DNA of 64,000 nucleotides from Pseudolabrys sp. FHR47 (GCF_005153485.1 NZ_CP039740.1:2669001-2733000), one strand, 5' to 3'; positions 51,055 through 60,346 are shown, counted from the stretch's first letter. Made by a program: numbers and translations. Notes: a model not told the origin generated them from the letters alone.

Positions 51055-53529
51055 CTAATACAACCCGCCGGTGCCCGAGCGCACGGCGCGGCCGGATTCC
51101 GGCGAGATGCGCTGGCCGAAGAACGGTGCGCCGCCGCTTTGCTGTCCGTCATAGCCGACCGTCGAATAGCCGTCCGGCGGCGCGGTGCCAGGCTTGAAGG
51201 CTTCGAGGATCGCCTTCGTCGTTTCGGGGCCGGCGCGCACGCCGGTCTTGGCATCGACGCGGATCAGCTTGATGCCCGGCGGCACGCGGAACGGCGCGCC
51301 CGGCTTATCGGCGAGCGCGTATTTCATGAAGTCCTTGACCACCGGCGCGGCGAGCTTGCCGCCGGTCTCGCCGCGGCCAAGCGAGCGCGGCTTGTCGAAG
51401 CCGAAATAGACGCCAACCGTGACATCGGTGGTGAAGCCGACGAACCAGGCATCCTTGTAGTCATTGGTGGTGCCGGTCTTGCCGGCCACCGGCTTGCCGA
51501 CTTCCTTCTGGAAACCGACGCCGCCGGCCGTGCCGCGCAGCACGACGCCTTCCATGATCGAGGTGATCTGATAGGCGGTCATCGGGTCGATGACCTGCTG
51601 GCGCCGATCGATCAGCGACGGCTCCGGCTGGTTCTCCCACTTCGCCGCCGAGCAACCGATGCACTCGCGCTCGTCGTGACGATAGACGGTGTGCCCATAG
51701 CGATCCTGAATGCGGTCGATCAAAGTCGGCTTCACCTTGCGGCCACCATTGTCGATCATCGAATAGGCCGTGACCATCCGCAGCAGCGTGGTTTCGCCGG
51801 CACCGAGCGAGAACGACAGATAAGGCGGCAGGCTGTCATAGACGCCGAAGCGCCGCGCATATTCGGCGATCAACGGCATGCCCACGTCCTGCGACAGACG
51901 AACCGTCATGACGTTGCGCGAATGCTCGATGCCGAAGCGCAAGGTCGAGGGACCGAAGAAGTTGTTCTCGTAGTTCTCCGGCTTCCACACGCCGAGGCCC
52001 GGGCCCTGGTCGAGTTCGATCGGCGCGTCGAGTATCACCGACGACGGCGTATAGCCGTTGTCCAGCGCGGCGGCGTAAACGAGCGGCTTGAATGACGACC
52101 CTGGCTGGCGCAACGCTTGCGTCGCGCGGTTGAACTGACTCTGGTCGTAGGAGAAGCCGCCGACCATGGCGAGCACGCGGCCGGTCTGCGGGTCCTGCAC
52201 CACGATGCCGCCCGAGACTTCCGGCACCTGACGCAGACGGAACTGGCCGTCTTTCTTGGCGTCGGTCTCGACATAGATCACGTCGCCGGGGTTGAGCACC
52301 TGGCTGACTTTGGTCGGCGCCTTGCCGGACACCCTCGCCCATTTCATGTTCTCGAGCGGCAGAATGCCGATGTCACGCGCGCGATCGATGCGGCCGGCTG
52401 GATCGCGGCCTGGCTGCAGGCCGACGCGCGCCGACTGGTCGCTGACCTCAAGCACCACGGCGGCGCGCCACGGCGCGACGTCGTTCAGCGTCTTCACATC
52501 GGCGAGCTTGGTGCCCCAGTCGCCCGAGATATCGATCGTGGCGAAGGCACCGCGATAGCCGTGGGCTTCGTCGTATTTAACGAGACCGTCGGTCAGCGCC
52601 TTGCGCGCAATCACCTGCATCTTGGGATCGAGCGTGGTGCGCACCGAAAGGCCGCCTTCGTACAGCTTCTTTTCGCCGTAGCGCTCGTAGAGTTCGCGGC
52701 GCACCTCTTCGGCGAAGTATTCGGCCGAGAACGTGTGCGCGACGCTGCTCTTGGTCGTGACGCCGAGCGAGGTTTTCTTCGCCGTTTCGGCGTCGGCGCT
52801 CTTGATGAAGCCCGCCTCCGCCATGCGGTCGATCACCCAGTTGCGCCGCTCGAGCGCGCGCTCGCGCTGGCGGAACGGGTGATAGTTGTTCGGTGCCTTC
52901 GGCAGCGCGGCGAGATAGGCGGCCTCCTGGACGTTGAGTTCGCTCACGCTCTTGTCGAAATAGACGAGCGAGGCAGCGGCGATGCCATAGGCACCCAGGC
53001 CGAGATAGATCTCGTTGAGATAGAGTTCGAGGATCTTGTCCTTCGAGTAGGTGCGCTCGATCTTGAGCGCGAGCAGCGCTTCCTTGATCTTGCGTGTCAT
53101 CGACACTTCGTTGGTCAGCAGGAAGTTCTTGGCGACCTGCTGCGTGATGGTCGAAGCGCCCTGCGGGCGGCGGTTCGAGCCCAGATTCTGGACGTAGTTG
53201 ACGCCGGCACGCGCGATGCCGGTGAAGTCGAGGCCACCGTGCTCGTAGAAGTTCTTGTCTTCGGCGGCGAGGAAAGCGCTGATGACGAGCTTCGGCACCG
53301 CCTGGATCGGGAGATAGAGCCGGCGCTCGCGCGCATATTCGCCCACCAGCGAACCGTCGGCGGCATGAACGCGCGTCATCACCGGCGGCTCGTAGTCGCG
53401 CAACTGCGAATAGTCCGGCAGATCCTTGGAATAGTGCCACAGCAGGCCCGAAACCGCGGCCACGCCGACGACGAACACAATGGTGCCCGCTGCGAACAGG
53501 AAGCCGAGGAAGCGCAGAAGGAATCTCAT
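51055..53529 (-). CDS. mrcA: Penicillin-binding protein 1A (bifunctional)
   Basis: 824 residues from the ATG at 53529. After a membrane helix near the N-terminus, the GT51 glycosyltransferase has AAEDKNFYEHGGLDFTGIARA and STITQQVAKNFLLTNE; an OB-like insert follows; the transpeptidase has SxxK in PGSSFKPLVYAAALDNGY, SxN in EHSRNVMTVRLSQDVG and KTGT in VAGKTGTTNDYKDAWFVGF. It polymerises and crosslinks peptidoglycan. A short Cys-x2-Cys (ECIGCS) lies between SxN and KTGT. The gene follows amiC on the same strand after 172 bases. Confidence 0.96.
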   Translation of the reverse strand: MRFLLRFLGFLFAAGTIVFVVGVAAVSGLLWHYSKDLPDYSQLRDYEPPVMTRVHAADGSLVGEYARERRLYLPIQAVPKLVISAFLAAEDKNFYEHGGLDFTGIARAGVNYVQNLGSNRRPQGASTITQQVAKNFLLTNEVSMTRKIKEALLALKIERTYSKDKILELYLNEIYLGLGAYGIAAASLVYFDKSVSELNVQEAAYLAALPKAPNNYHPFRQRERALERRNWVIDRMAEAGFIKSADAETAKKTSLGVTTKSSVAHTFSAEYFAEEVRRELYERYGEKKLYEGGLSVRTTLDPKMQVIARKALTDGLVKYDEAHGYRGAFATIDISGDWGTKLADVKTLNDVAPWRAAVVLEVSDQSARVGLQPGRDPAGRIDRARDIGILPLENMKWARVSGKAPTKVSQVLNPGDVIYVETDAKKDGQFRLRQVPEVSGGIVVQDPQTGRVLAMVGGFSYDQSQFNRATQALRQPGSSFKPLVYAAALDNGYTPSSVILDAPIELDQGPGLGVWKPENYENNFFGPSTLRFGIEHSRNVMTVRLSQDVGMPLIAEYARRFGVYDSLPPYLSFSLGAGETTLLRMVTAYSMIDNGGRKVKPTLIDRIQDRYGHTVYRHDERECIGCSAAKWENQPEPSLIDRRQQVIDPMTAYQITSIMEGVVLRGTAGGVGFQKEVGKPVAGKTGTTNDYKDAWFVGFTTDVTVGVYFGFDKPRSLGRGETGGKLAAPVVKDFMKYALADKPGAPFRVPPGIKLIRVDAKTGVRAGPETTKAILEAFKPGTAPPDGYSTVGYDGQQSGGAPFFGQRISPESGRAVRSGTGGLY

Positions 53530-53701
53530 GTGCGAGTGACGCAACGGCCGCCCTTGGCGGCGCTGTCCCTAAAGGTCGTGGACATTGAGGTCGCAGACAA
53601 GGCGGTCGAGGCGGTCAAGTCCATGGCAGGACTGCAACTTTGCCCGGTTTTATGTTGAAACTGAGGCCGATTTCGAGCGCAAACACTCCGATTTGGCGTC
53701 A

Positions 53702-54934
53702 TCAGTTGGCTCCTGCCTGCCCGCGCGCCAGGCGCGGCCCGAAGAAGGAGTCGACCGCCTGGGCCACTGCACCGGCAGTCTTGGTCTGCCAGACATCCGA
53801 CGTCATCATCTTGAGATCGCCCTTGGTCGACATGTAACCGAGCTCGATCAGCACCGAAGGTACATCCGGTGCCGTCAGTACCTTGAACCCCGCCGACTTC
53901 AACGGATGCTTGTGCAGCCGCGCCGAGGTCTTGAGTTCACCGACCACGCCCCTCGCAAACTTCGTTGAGTAGGTTTTGGTTTCGCGCTGCGCGAGGTCGA
54001 ACAGGATATTGGCGACGTCGTCCGGCTCGATCGTCAGGTCGACGCCGGCAATGGCGTCGGCCTTGTTCTCGGCTTCGGCCAGCCGCGCCGCTTCGGCATC
54101 AGACGCGGTCTCGGACAAGGTGTAGACGGTCGCGCCCTCGGCCTGTCCTTCGCCCTTCGGCAGGCTGTCGGCGTGAATCGAGATGAACAGCGCCGCGCCA
54201 TTCGAACGGCTGAACTTCACCCGATCGCTCAGTGCGATGAATGTATCGTCCGTGCGCGTCATAGCGACCCGGTATTTGCCGGTCTTCTCCAGCTTGCCAC
54301 GCAGGATCTGGGCGAACTGCAGCACGACGTCCTTTTCCAGTTCGCCGCTTTGGGCCCGCGCCCCGTTATCGATGCCGCCATGGCCGGGATCGAGCACGAT
54401 CAGCGGCCGGGCGTCGTTATCGGCTTTGGCCGGCGGTTCCGGCGGTTTGGCGGTCGTCCGCCGCTCCGGACCGTTGTCGAGCGTGAGCGCGCGCATGAAA
54501 CTGGCGCGGTCCGTGGCGGCAAGGTCGATGACCAAACGCGCCGGCTCGCCGGCATCGGCATCCAGGACGAAGGCCTTCTCCACCTTCACCGGCCCGGCGG
54601 TATCGAGCACCACGCGGGAGCCGCCCTGCATGATGAGGCCGTAACGGAACGCCTTGACCAGCCCCCGGCTCTGCTCGCCGATCTTGTCCGGCAGACGGAA
54701 GGCGACCTGGGGCATGTCGACGACCACCCGGTACGGGTTGGCGAGCGCAAAGGCCGCCACGTCGATCTTTTGGCTCAGGTCCATGATGAAGCGGGTCTTC
54801 TGACCATCGCCCCCGACCCGGACGGCGGTCACGGCCGGAAGCTGGCCGGATTGGGCCAAAACAGGCGCAGAACCGACCCAGCCGCCCGCCAGGGCGGCAA
54901 TAAACGCCAAAATTGCGGTTTTGCGACGTGCCAC
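53702..54934 (-). CDS. amiC: N-acetylmuramoyl-L-alanine amidase with AMIN domain
   Basis: 410 residues from the ATG at 54934. Signal peptide (MARRKTAILAFIAALAGGWVGSAPVLAQ given as its first 28 residues), an AMIN domain (about 35-150, VAAFALANPYRVVVDMPQ) that localises such enzymes to the septum or wall, a short linker, then Amidase_3 (about 175-405). Zinc ligands: LDPGHGGIDNG, the Glu in SGELEKDVVL, SIHADSLPKG; catalytic Glu in VLIELGYMST. Cleaves the MurNAc-Ala bond during daughter-cell separation. Upstream of mrcA and divergent from rne, a common order in Rhizobiales. Confidence 0.95.
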   Translation of the reverse strand: MARRKTAILAFIAALAGGWVGSAPVLAQSGQLPAVTAVRVGGDGQKTRFIMDLSQKIDVAAFALANPYRVVVDMPQVAFRLPDKIGEQSRGLVKAFRYGLIMQGGSRVVLDTAGPVKVEKAFVLDADAGEPARLVIDLAATDRASFMRALTLDNGPERRTTAKPPEPPAKADNDARPLIVLDPGHGGIDNGARAQSGELEKDVVLQFAQILRGKLEKTGKYRVAMTRTDDTFIALSDRVKFSRSNGAALFISIHADSLPKGEGQAEGATVYTLSETASDAEAARLAEAENKADAIAGVDLTIEPDDVANILFDLAQRETKTYSTKFARGVVGELKTSARLHKHPLKSAGFKVLTAPDVPSVLIELGYMSTKGDLKMMTSDVWQTKTAGAVAQAVDSFFGPRLARGQAGAN

Positions 54935-55013
54935 CGAATCCAGTCCCTCTGGAGGCGCGTTTTACCCCATTAGCCGCTGCGCCGGTTAATGGAAGTTGAC
55001 GATCCGGCTGTTT

Positions 55014-55035
55014 TTGGCGGCATTCACCGCCAAAG
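55014..55035. promoter_or_regulatory. Perfect inverted repeat between amiC and rne
   Basis: TTTGGCGG-CATTCA-CCGCCAAA, eight-base arms with a six-base loop, 80 bp upstream of the amiC start and just left of the rne promoter candidate. No T-run follows on the minus strand, so an operator or RNA hairpin is more likely than a terminator. Confidence 0.5.
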
Positions 55036-55070
55036 TGTGACGTTTGCGCCGCGGCGGGCCAACCCCTTGC

Positions 55071-55099
55071 TTGCCAACGGCAGATTCCAGCCGTACATA
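55071..55099 (+). promoter_or_regulatory. Candidate promoter of rne
   Basis: TTGCCA (55071-55076), a 17-bp spacer and TACATA (55094-55099). It would place transcription start near 55106, about 510 bases before the rne ATG. The -10 match is weak. Confidence 0.3.
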
Positions 55100-55616
55100 G
55101 CTAGTGCTGACGGTTTAGTTCCGGTTGTGCCGCGTTCGGGCATCCCGGCCCGCCAGTCCAGATCGGTCCCCCCAAGGAGGCAGGCCGAACGGACGGCGAA
55201 GCGAGCCGAAACCCTTGGTACCAGGATCCTCCGAGATTCTTGGTGCAAGGACACCCGGAACAGCGATTGGCCCGTATTGGCCACCCGCGCTCCAGCCGGT
55301 CAGCGATGAGAAATCTCGGCAGCGCCCGTTTTTGGCGTCGCCGCAAGCGCTACGGGTCGCAATTTTATGCTGCCAAGGTCGCAGCAAAAGCCATTCGAGG
55401 TCCCCCGCTTTCGCGAATCCATCGTGACAGCATGCTTCTGCACGGGCCTCAGCCAGCTTCGGGACCTTGGCTTGTTCCGGCGTGAAAACGCGCCCCACCC
55501 TTCAAACCCCCATCAGGCACCCTCCCCGTTTCGTCGATCCGTTCATCGGGTCGCGTCCCGGCTCGCGCCATCGTTGCGCGAACCGGCGGGCCGGACGGCC
55601 TCAGTGAGATATTCCA

Positions 55617-58600
55617 ATGCCCGACAAAATGTTGATCGACGCGACCCACCCGGAAGAAACGCGGGTGGTCGTGCTGCGTGGCAATCGCGTCGAGGAATTC
55701 GACTTCGAGTCCGCTAACCGCAAGCAGCTCCGCGGTAACATCTACCTCGCCAAGGTCACACGGGTCGAACCGTCGCTGCAGGCGGCGTTCGTCGATTACG
55801 GCGGCAACCGGCACGGCTTCCTCGCCTTCGCCGAAATCCATCCCGACTACTATCAGATCCCGGTGGCCGACCGGCAGGCCCTGCTCGCCCAGGAAGAGCA
55901 GGATGCCCGCCAGGCCGAAGCCGAACATGAAAGCCGTAGCAGCCGTGGCGGCCGTCGCAACCGACACCGCCGCTCGGATCGCTCCCGCGACGCCAGCCGC
56001 ACCGAGGCGGTTGCCGACACGACCGAGACGCCGAACGAGGCCGCGGCAGAAACGGCGGGCGAGGTTCTAGGCGAAGCAGCGCTGGGCGGCGTCACGCCAC
56101 CTGAAGCCGGGCACACCGAATTTCCGCTGTCCGATGCCACTGCCCCGGCCGAGGTTGAAGCATCGGCCGAGACGCCGGCCGAAGCCGAGCATCCGCTGAC
56201 GACATCGGAGGAAATCGACCTGCCGCCGCTGCCGCAGGCCCATATCGAAACCGCACCGGCTGAAGCCGAGGCGGCCGACACGGCCGGCGTCATGGAGCCG
56301 GAAGGCGGCGAGGACCATGCCGAGACCGGCGATGAAACCCTCATGCCGGATGCCCAGTCGATCGTTGCCGACGAGAACAATGGCGATGAGAACGACGTCG
56401 ACAACGGCATTGGCGACGATAACGGCAATGGCGAGGATCACCACGACGACGAGGTCGAGCCGGTCGAATCCGTCGGCGGCGCCGACGCACTCGAAGAGGT
56501 CGAGGATCGCAAGCCGCGCTTCCGCCGCAACTACAAGATTCAGGAAGTCATCAAGCGCCGCCAGGTGATGCTGGTGCAGGTGGTCAAGGAAGAGCGCGGC
56601 AGCAAGGGCGCGGCGCTGACTACCTATCTGTCGCTCGCCGGCCGCTACTCAGTGCTGATGCCGAACACCGCGCGCGGCGGCGGCATTTCGCGAAAGATCA
56701 CCTCCGGCGAAGATCGCAGCCGGCTCAAGGAAATCGCGCAGGAGCTCGACGTGCCGGAAGGCATGGGCGTGATCCTGCGCACCGCCGGCGCCTCCCGCAC
56801 CAAGATGGAGGTCAAGCGCGACTTCGAATATCTGCTGCGGCTGTGGGAGACGGTGCGCGACCTGACGCTCAAATCGATGGCCCCCACCCTCGTCTACGAG
56901 GAAGGCTCACTGATCAAGCGCTCCATCCGCGACCTCTATTCCAAGGACATCGACGAGGTCATCGTCGCGGGCGAAGCCGGCTACAAGGAAGCGCGCGACT
57001 TCATGCGCATGCTGATGCCGACGCATGCCAAGAACGTGAAGCTCTACAACGAGGCCCAGCCGCTGTTCACGCGCTATGGCATCGAGAGCCAGCTCGATGC
57101 CATGTTCCAGCCGACCGTGCAGTTGCGCTCCGGCGGCTACATCGTCATCAACCAGACTGAAGCTTTGGTCGCGATCGACGTCAACTCCGGTAGAGCCACG
57201 CGCGAGCACCACATCGAAGACACCGCGCTCAAGACCAATTGCGAAGCCGCCGACGAAGTGGCGCGCCAGCTGCGCCTTCGCGATCTTGCCGGCCTCATCG
57301 TCATCGACTTCATCGATATGGATGAAGGCCGCAACAACCGCACGGTCGAGCGGCGCATGAAGGAAGCGCTCAAGCACGACCGCGCGCGCATTCAGGTCGG
57401 CCGCATCTCGCATTTCGGCCTCCTGGAAATGTCGCGCCAGCGCATCCGCACGTCGGTGCTGGAGTCTTCGACCGAGAAATGCCCCGTCTGCGGCGGCCTC
57501 GGTCATGTGCGTTCGGTATCGTCGGTCGCGCTGCAATTGCTGCGTGCCATCGAGGACACGCTGAACAAGGGCGGCACCCATAACCTCACCGTGCGCACAC
57601 GGTCGGATGTCGCGCTCTATGTACTCAATCACAAGCGCGCCCATTTGCGCGCTCTTGAAGAGCGCTTCCGCATCACCATCACCATCGCGGCCGACGCGAC
57701 CGTGTCGCCGCAGGTCTCGTACATGGTCGAGCGTGGCGAACAGATGCATAGCGCCGAGCAGGCCAAGGCGATCGCCGCCGCGGCGCCGCCCATGACAATC
57801 ACGATCGAGGAAGACGATTTCGTCCCGCCGGAGGAACCGGAATACGAGGACGAGACGGTCGCCGGCGCGGCCGACGAAGATGAAGACGAAGGCGCCGAGG
57901 ACGAAAGCGAAGCCCAGGCCACGGACGACGAGGAAAGCGAACGCGACGGAGGCCGCCGCCGTCGGCGGCGGCGTGGCCGCGGACGCGGTCGCGGCCGTCA
58001 GCGCGATGAGTCCCAGCCGCAGCCGCAAAACCTCGGCGAACATGCCGTCGCGCATGAGGATCATGACGCTGGCTCGCCGGAGGAAGAAGGCATCGCCGCC
58101 GAACAGGACGGTGAGGAAGCCGCCGCCGAAGGTACCGACCAGAACGGCGAACAGCGCCGCCGTCGCCGTCGCGGCCGCCGCGGCGGCCGCCGTAACCGCC
58201 AACGCGGTGACGAAGGCTACCAGGGCAATGGCCGGGAAGCCGGCGAGCAGCCGACAGCGTCCTTCGAACAGGGCGTGCACGAGACCTCGGAAGGCGCGCC
58301 GCATCCGGTGCTCAGCGATGAGGATGCCGGTCTGATGGCGCCGCCCTTCCCGCAACCGGCCCAGGTTCACGAAGCAGCTCCGGCACCTGCTCCAAGCGCA
58401 CTGGGCACACCTGCTGCATCCGAACCGCTGCCGGAAGCGCCGCCGCGCCGCCGCTCGACCATCCGCGAGCCGGCGCCTGTCGGCACGAGCGAGCCGATGA
58501 CAACCGTTGCACCGAGCGCGCCGGCACCGGCTCCGGTTATTTCGTCGACCGCACCCGACACCTCATCGGAACCGCCGAAGCGCGGCTGGTGGGCCAAGCG

Positions 58601-58622
58601 ACTGCTCGGCGACAAGAGTTAG
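55617..58622 (+). CDS. rne: Ribonuclease E
   Basis: 1001 residues from the ATG at 55617. Essential endonuclease and degradosome scaffold. The catalytic aspartates are Asp521 (AIDVNSGRATREHHIED) and Asp564 (LIVIDFIDM), 43 apart as in E. coli (303/346); the zinc-link cysteines are 622 and 625 (CPVCGG), 101 after Asp521 as in E. coli. The S1 domain is split: it starts around 36 (GNIYLAKVTRVEPSLQAAF), is broken by a 200-residue acidic, Ala/Glu-rich insert (about 90-297), and resumes at Arg298 (RKPRFRRNYKIQ). Two Arg-rich patches (RRRRRRGRGRGRGRQR and RRRRRRGRRGGRRNRQR) mark the disordered C-terminal half, which ends in RGWWAKRLLG. Confidence 0.97.
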   Translation: MPDKMLIDATHPEETRVVVLRGNRVEEFDFESANRKQLRGNIYLAKVTRVEPSLQAAFVDYGGNRHGFLAFAEIHPDYYQIPVADRQALLAQEEQDARQAEAEHESRSSRGGRRNRHRRSDRSRDASRTEAVADTTETPNEAAAETAGEVLGEAALGGVTPPEAGHTEFPLSDATAPAEVEASAETPAEAEHPLTTSEEIDLPPLPQAHIETAPAEAEAADTAGVMEPEGGEDHAETGDETLMPDAQSIVADENNGDENDVDNGIGDDNGNGEDHHDDEVEPVESVGGADALEEVEDRKPRFRRNYKIQEVIKRRQVMLVQVVKEERGSKGAALTTYLSLAGRYSVLMPNTARGGGISRKITSGEDRSRLKEIAQELDVPEGMGVILRTAGASRTKMEVKRDFEYLLRLWETVRDLTLKSMAPTLVYEEGSLIKRSIRDLYSKDIDEVIVAGEAGYKEARDFMRMLMPTHAKNVKLYNEAQPLFTRYGIESQLDAMFQPTVQLRSGGYIVINQTEALVAIDVNSGRATREHHIEDTALKTNCEAADEVARQLRLRDLAGLIVIDFIDMDEGRNNRTVERRMKEALKHDRARIQVGRISHFGLLEMSRQRIRTSVLESSTEKCPVCGGLGHVRSVSSVALQLLRAIEDTLNKGGTHNLTVRTRSDVALYVLNHKRAHLRALEERFRITITIAADATVSPQVSYMVERGEQMHSAEQAKAIAAAAPPMTITIEEDDFVPPEEPEYEDETVAGAADEDEDEGAEDESEAQATDDEESERDGGRRRRRRRGRGRGRGRQRDESQPQPQNLGEHAVAHEDHDAGSPEEEGIAAEQDGEEAAAEGTDQNGEQRRRRRRGRRGGRRNRQRGDEGYQGNGREAGEQPTASFEQGVHETSEGAPHPVLSDEDAGLMAPPFPQPAQVHEAAPAPAPSALGTPAASEPLPEAPPRRRSTIREPAPVGTSEPMTTVAPSAPAPAPVISSTAPDTSSEPPKRGWWAKRLLGDKS

Positions 58623-58749
58623 CCGCAATCGGCAGCCACATCGGGCGCGGCGGAATCGCCGCAGCCCGGCGACGCCGAAGCCGCCGAAAGCGTGCTATAC
58701 TGATATTGGTCCACGCGCAGCGTGGAGCCTGAGCCGAAGGACGACGCCC

Positions 58750-59079
58750 ATGTCGAAGAGCTTGTCGAAGAGCTTGCCGCAGACGAAGATTGCTATGCTC
58801 GCACTGATGAGCGTCCTGCCGCTGGCTCTGGCTGCCCAGCCGGCGGCCGCCGCGACGAAGCAGGAAAAGATGGAAACCTGCAAGGTCGGCGCCGACCACG
58901 ACAATCTCACGGGCGCCAAGCGCGATGCCTTCATGAAGAAGTGCATGGGCGCCGGCAATTACGAGCCGAAGGCGCGCCAGGATGCACTCAAGCAGGCGAA
59001 GTCGAAGAAGCCGGCGGCAACGCCGGCCGCTGCCCCTGCTCCAGCCGCTGACGACCAGCCGGAAGAGAAGGCGCAGTAA
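58750..59079 (+). CDS. PsiF-repeat-like small secreted protein
   Basis: 109 residues from the ATG at 58750 (AAGGA nine bases upstream). Signal peptide (MLALMSVLPLALAAQPAAAA within the first 35 residues), then a PsiF-type unit with two cysteines (MET C KVGADHDNLTGAKRDAFMKK C MG) and an Ala/Pro-rich acidic tail (AATPAAAPAPAADDQPEE). PsiF in E. coli is phosphate-starvation-inducible with no known activity. A hexamer TATACT at 58694 might be its -10, but no good -35 is seen. Upstream is rne on the same strand, 127 bases away. Confidence 0.82.
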   Translation: MSKSLSKSLPQTKIAMLALMSVLPLALAAQPAAAATKQEKMETCKVGADHDNLTGAKRDAFMKKCMGAGNYEPKARQDALKQAKSKKPAATPAAAPAPAADDQPEEKAQ

Positions 59080-59087
59080 TTGCACCT

Positions 59088-59159
59088 GTAGCCCGGATGT
59101 AGCGTAGCGAAATCCGGGACTGGTTGGCCCCGCATTCCGCTTCGCTTCATGCGGGCTAC
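59088..59159. repeat. GTAGCCCGGAT-type palindromic intergenic repeat
   Basis: Outer ends GTAG and CTAC pair. The left half GTAGCCCGGATGTAGCG ends in ATCCGGG, and the right half CCCCGCATTCCGCTTCGC ends in ATGCGGGCTAC, giving two tandem hairpins. It lies between convergent psiF-like and protease genes. This repeat type is common in Rhizobiales genomes (established knowledge). Confidence 0.85.
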
Positions 59160-59163
59160 TAAG

Positions 59164-60240
59164 CTAAGCCGCCTTCACCGCCGGCCGTTCGGTCGGCGTG
59201 ACGTCGAAGCTCCGCAATTGTCCGCGCCGCAGCGCGTCGAACGTTACCGGCCGCCCGATGCGCTCGCCATTCAAGATGCGGATCAGATCGTCGACGCCAG
59301 TCACCGCTTCGCCATCGACCCGCACAATAGTATCGAACGACATCAGCCCTGCCTGCGCAGCCGGCCCGCCTTGCTCGAGGCCCGAGATCATCGCGCCCGT
59401 GCGGTTTTCGATCTCCGCATTGCGCGCATGCCGCCGCGGCACTTCCACAGTCTGCCCAGAGACTCCGATATAACCGCGCCGCACGCGGCCGTGCTGAATC
59501 AGTTCCGACAACACGAACTGCGCGGTGTTGGCGGCAACGGCAAAACAGATGCCCTGCGCGCCTCGGATCACCGCGGTGTTGATGCCGATCACCTCGCCGC
59601 GCGACGACACCAGCGGTCCGCCGGAATTGCCGGGATTGAGCGCGGCGTCGGTCTGGATGACGTCCTCGATCAGCCGCCCATTGCGCGCGCGTAAGGAGCG
59701 GCCGAGGGCCGAGATGACACCGGCGGTCACCGTCGATTCAAAGCCAAGCGGATTGCCGATGGCGACGACGAGCTGGCCGCGCCGCAGCGATTTGGAATCG
59801 CCGAGCATGGCATGCGGCAGGTCGCGCACTGCGCCGGCGCGGAGCAGCGCAAGATCGGTGTCGGGATCGACGCCGATGGCGCGTGCTTCCATGACGCGGC
59901 CTTCGGTATCGAGCAGGCGAATCTCCCTGGCGCCTTCGACGACGTGGCAGTTGGTGAGCACCAGTCCATCGGGGGCGATGGTGACGCCGGAGCCGGTGCC
60001 ACCAGGGCGATTGCCGGCCGCGCGTGTTTCGACGCGCAGTACGGCTGGCCCGACGGTGTCAGCGACGGACATCACCGCCTGCGAATAGGCGTCGAGAATT
60101 TCGGTGTCTGTATGCAGCGCGAGGGCGGCCGCAGCCGCACCCGCGCCGTCGTCTTCCTCTGAGGAAGGAGGCGTGAAGTCGAGCATGTTCGGTTTCTTGT
60201 GGTGACGATTGAAAGCGAATGTAGGTATCCGCTTCGCCAT
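59164..60240 (-). CDS. Do-like trypsin-family serine protease with one PDZ domain
   Basis: 358 residues from the ATG at 60240; ATG at 60186 is an alternative, and TTG at 60300 is less likely. The protease domain has its triad in VLTNCHVVEGA (His), PDTDLALLRAG (Asp) and LNPGNSGGPLVS (Ser), followed by one PDZ domain (about 265-345, from EQGGPAAQAGLMSFDTIV). Unlike DegP/DegQ, no signal peptide or membrane anchor is visible at either start (the N-terminus is MAKRIPTFAFNRHHKKPNML), so it may act in the cytoplasm. Transcribed away from the chemoreceptor gene. Confidence 0.9.
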   Translation of the reverse strand: MAKRIPTFAFNRHHKKPNMLDFTPPSSEEDDGAGAAAAALALHTDTEILDAYSQAVMSVADTVGPAVLRVETRAAGNRPGGTGSGVTIAPDGLVLTNCHVVEGAREIRLLDTEGRVMEARAIGVDPDTDLALLRAGAVRDLPHAMLGDSKSLRRGQLVVAIGNPLGFESTVTAGVISALGRSLRARNGRLIEDVIQTDAALNPGNSGGPLVSSRGEVIGINTAVIRGAQGICFAVAANTAQFVLSELIQHGRVRRGYIGVSGQTVEVPRRHARNAEIENRTGAMISGLEQGGPAAQAGLMSFDTIVRVDGEAVTGVDDLIRILNGERIGRPVTFDALRRGQLRSFDVTPTERPAVKAA

Positions 60241-60331
60241 TGGAAGGGAGCCACCAGAGAGCCGCGAGGTTATGCGGCCGGGTGACTCAACAAGCGTCAA
60301 AACGCCGCGAAACTAGGCTGCAAAGGACGAA

Positions 60332-60346
60332 TTAAGCCGAAATTAA
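60332..60346. promoter_or_regulatory. Perfect CtrA-type site upstream of the PilZ chemoreceptor
   Basis: TTAA-GCCGAAA-TTAA exactly fits the CtrA consensus TTAA-N7-TTAA. It lies 25 bases before the chemoreceptor ATG and 91 bases from the divergent protease gene. CtrA controls motility and chemotaxis genes in many alphaproteobacteria. Confidence 0.7.

Larger units (their letters stand above)
54935..55616 (+). other. Long non-coding gap with the presumed rne leader
   Basis: 682 bases between divergent amiC and rne without a convincing gene. The left part has the perfect inverted repeat at 55014-55035 and the candidate promoter at 55071-55099; the right 500 bases would be the rne 5' untranslated region. 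Short open frames here overlap on both strands, with no family resemblance. rne of enterics is feedback-controlled through its leader, so the same is possible here. Confidence 0.5.

Noticed and set aside
56907..58370. 487-codon minus-strand frame opposite rne.
   Set aside because: Antisense shadow caused by biased GC codons; low-complexity product.
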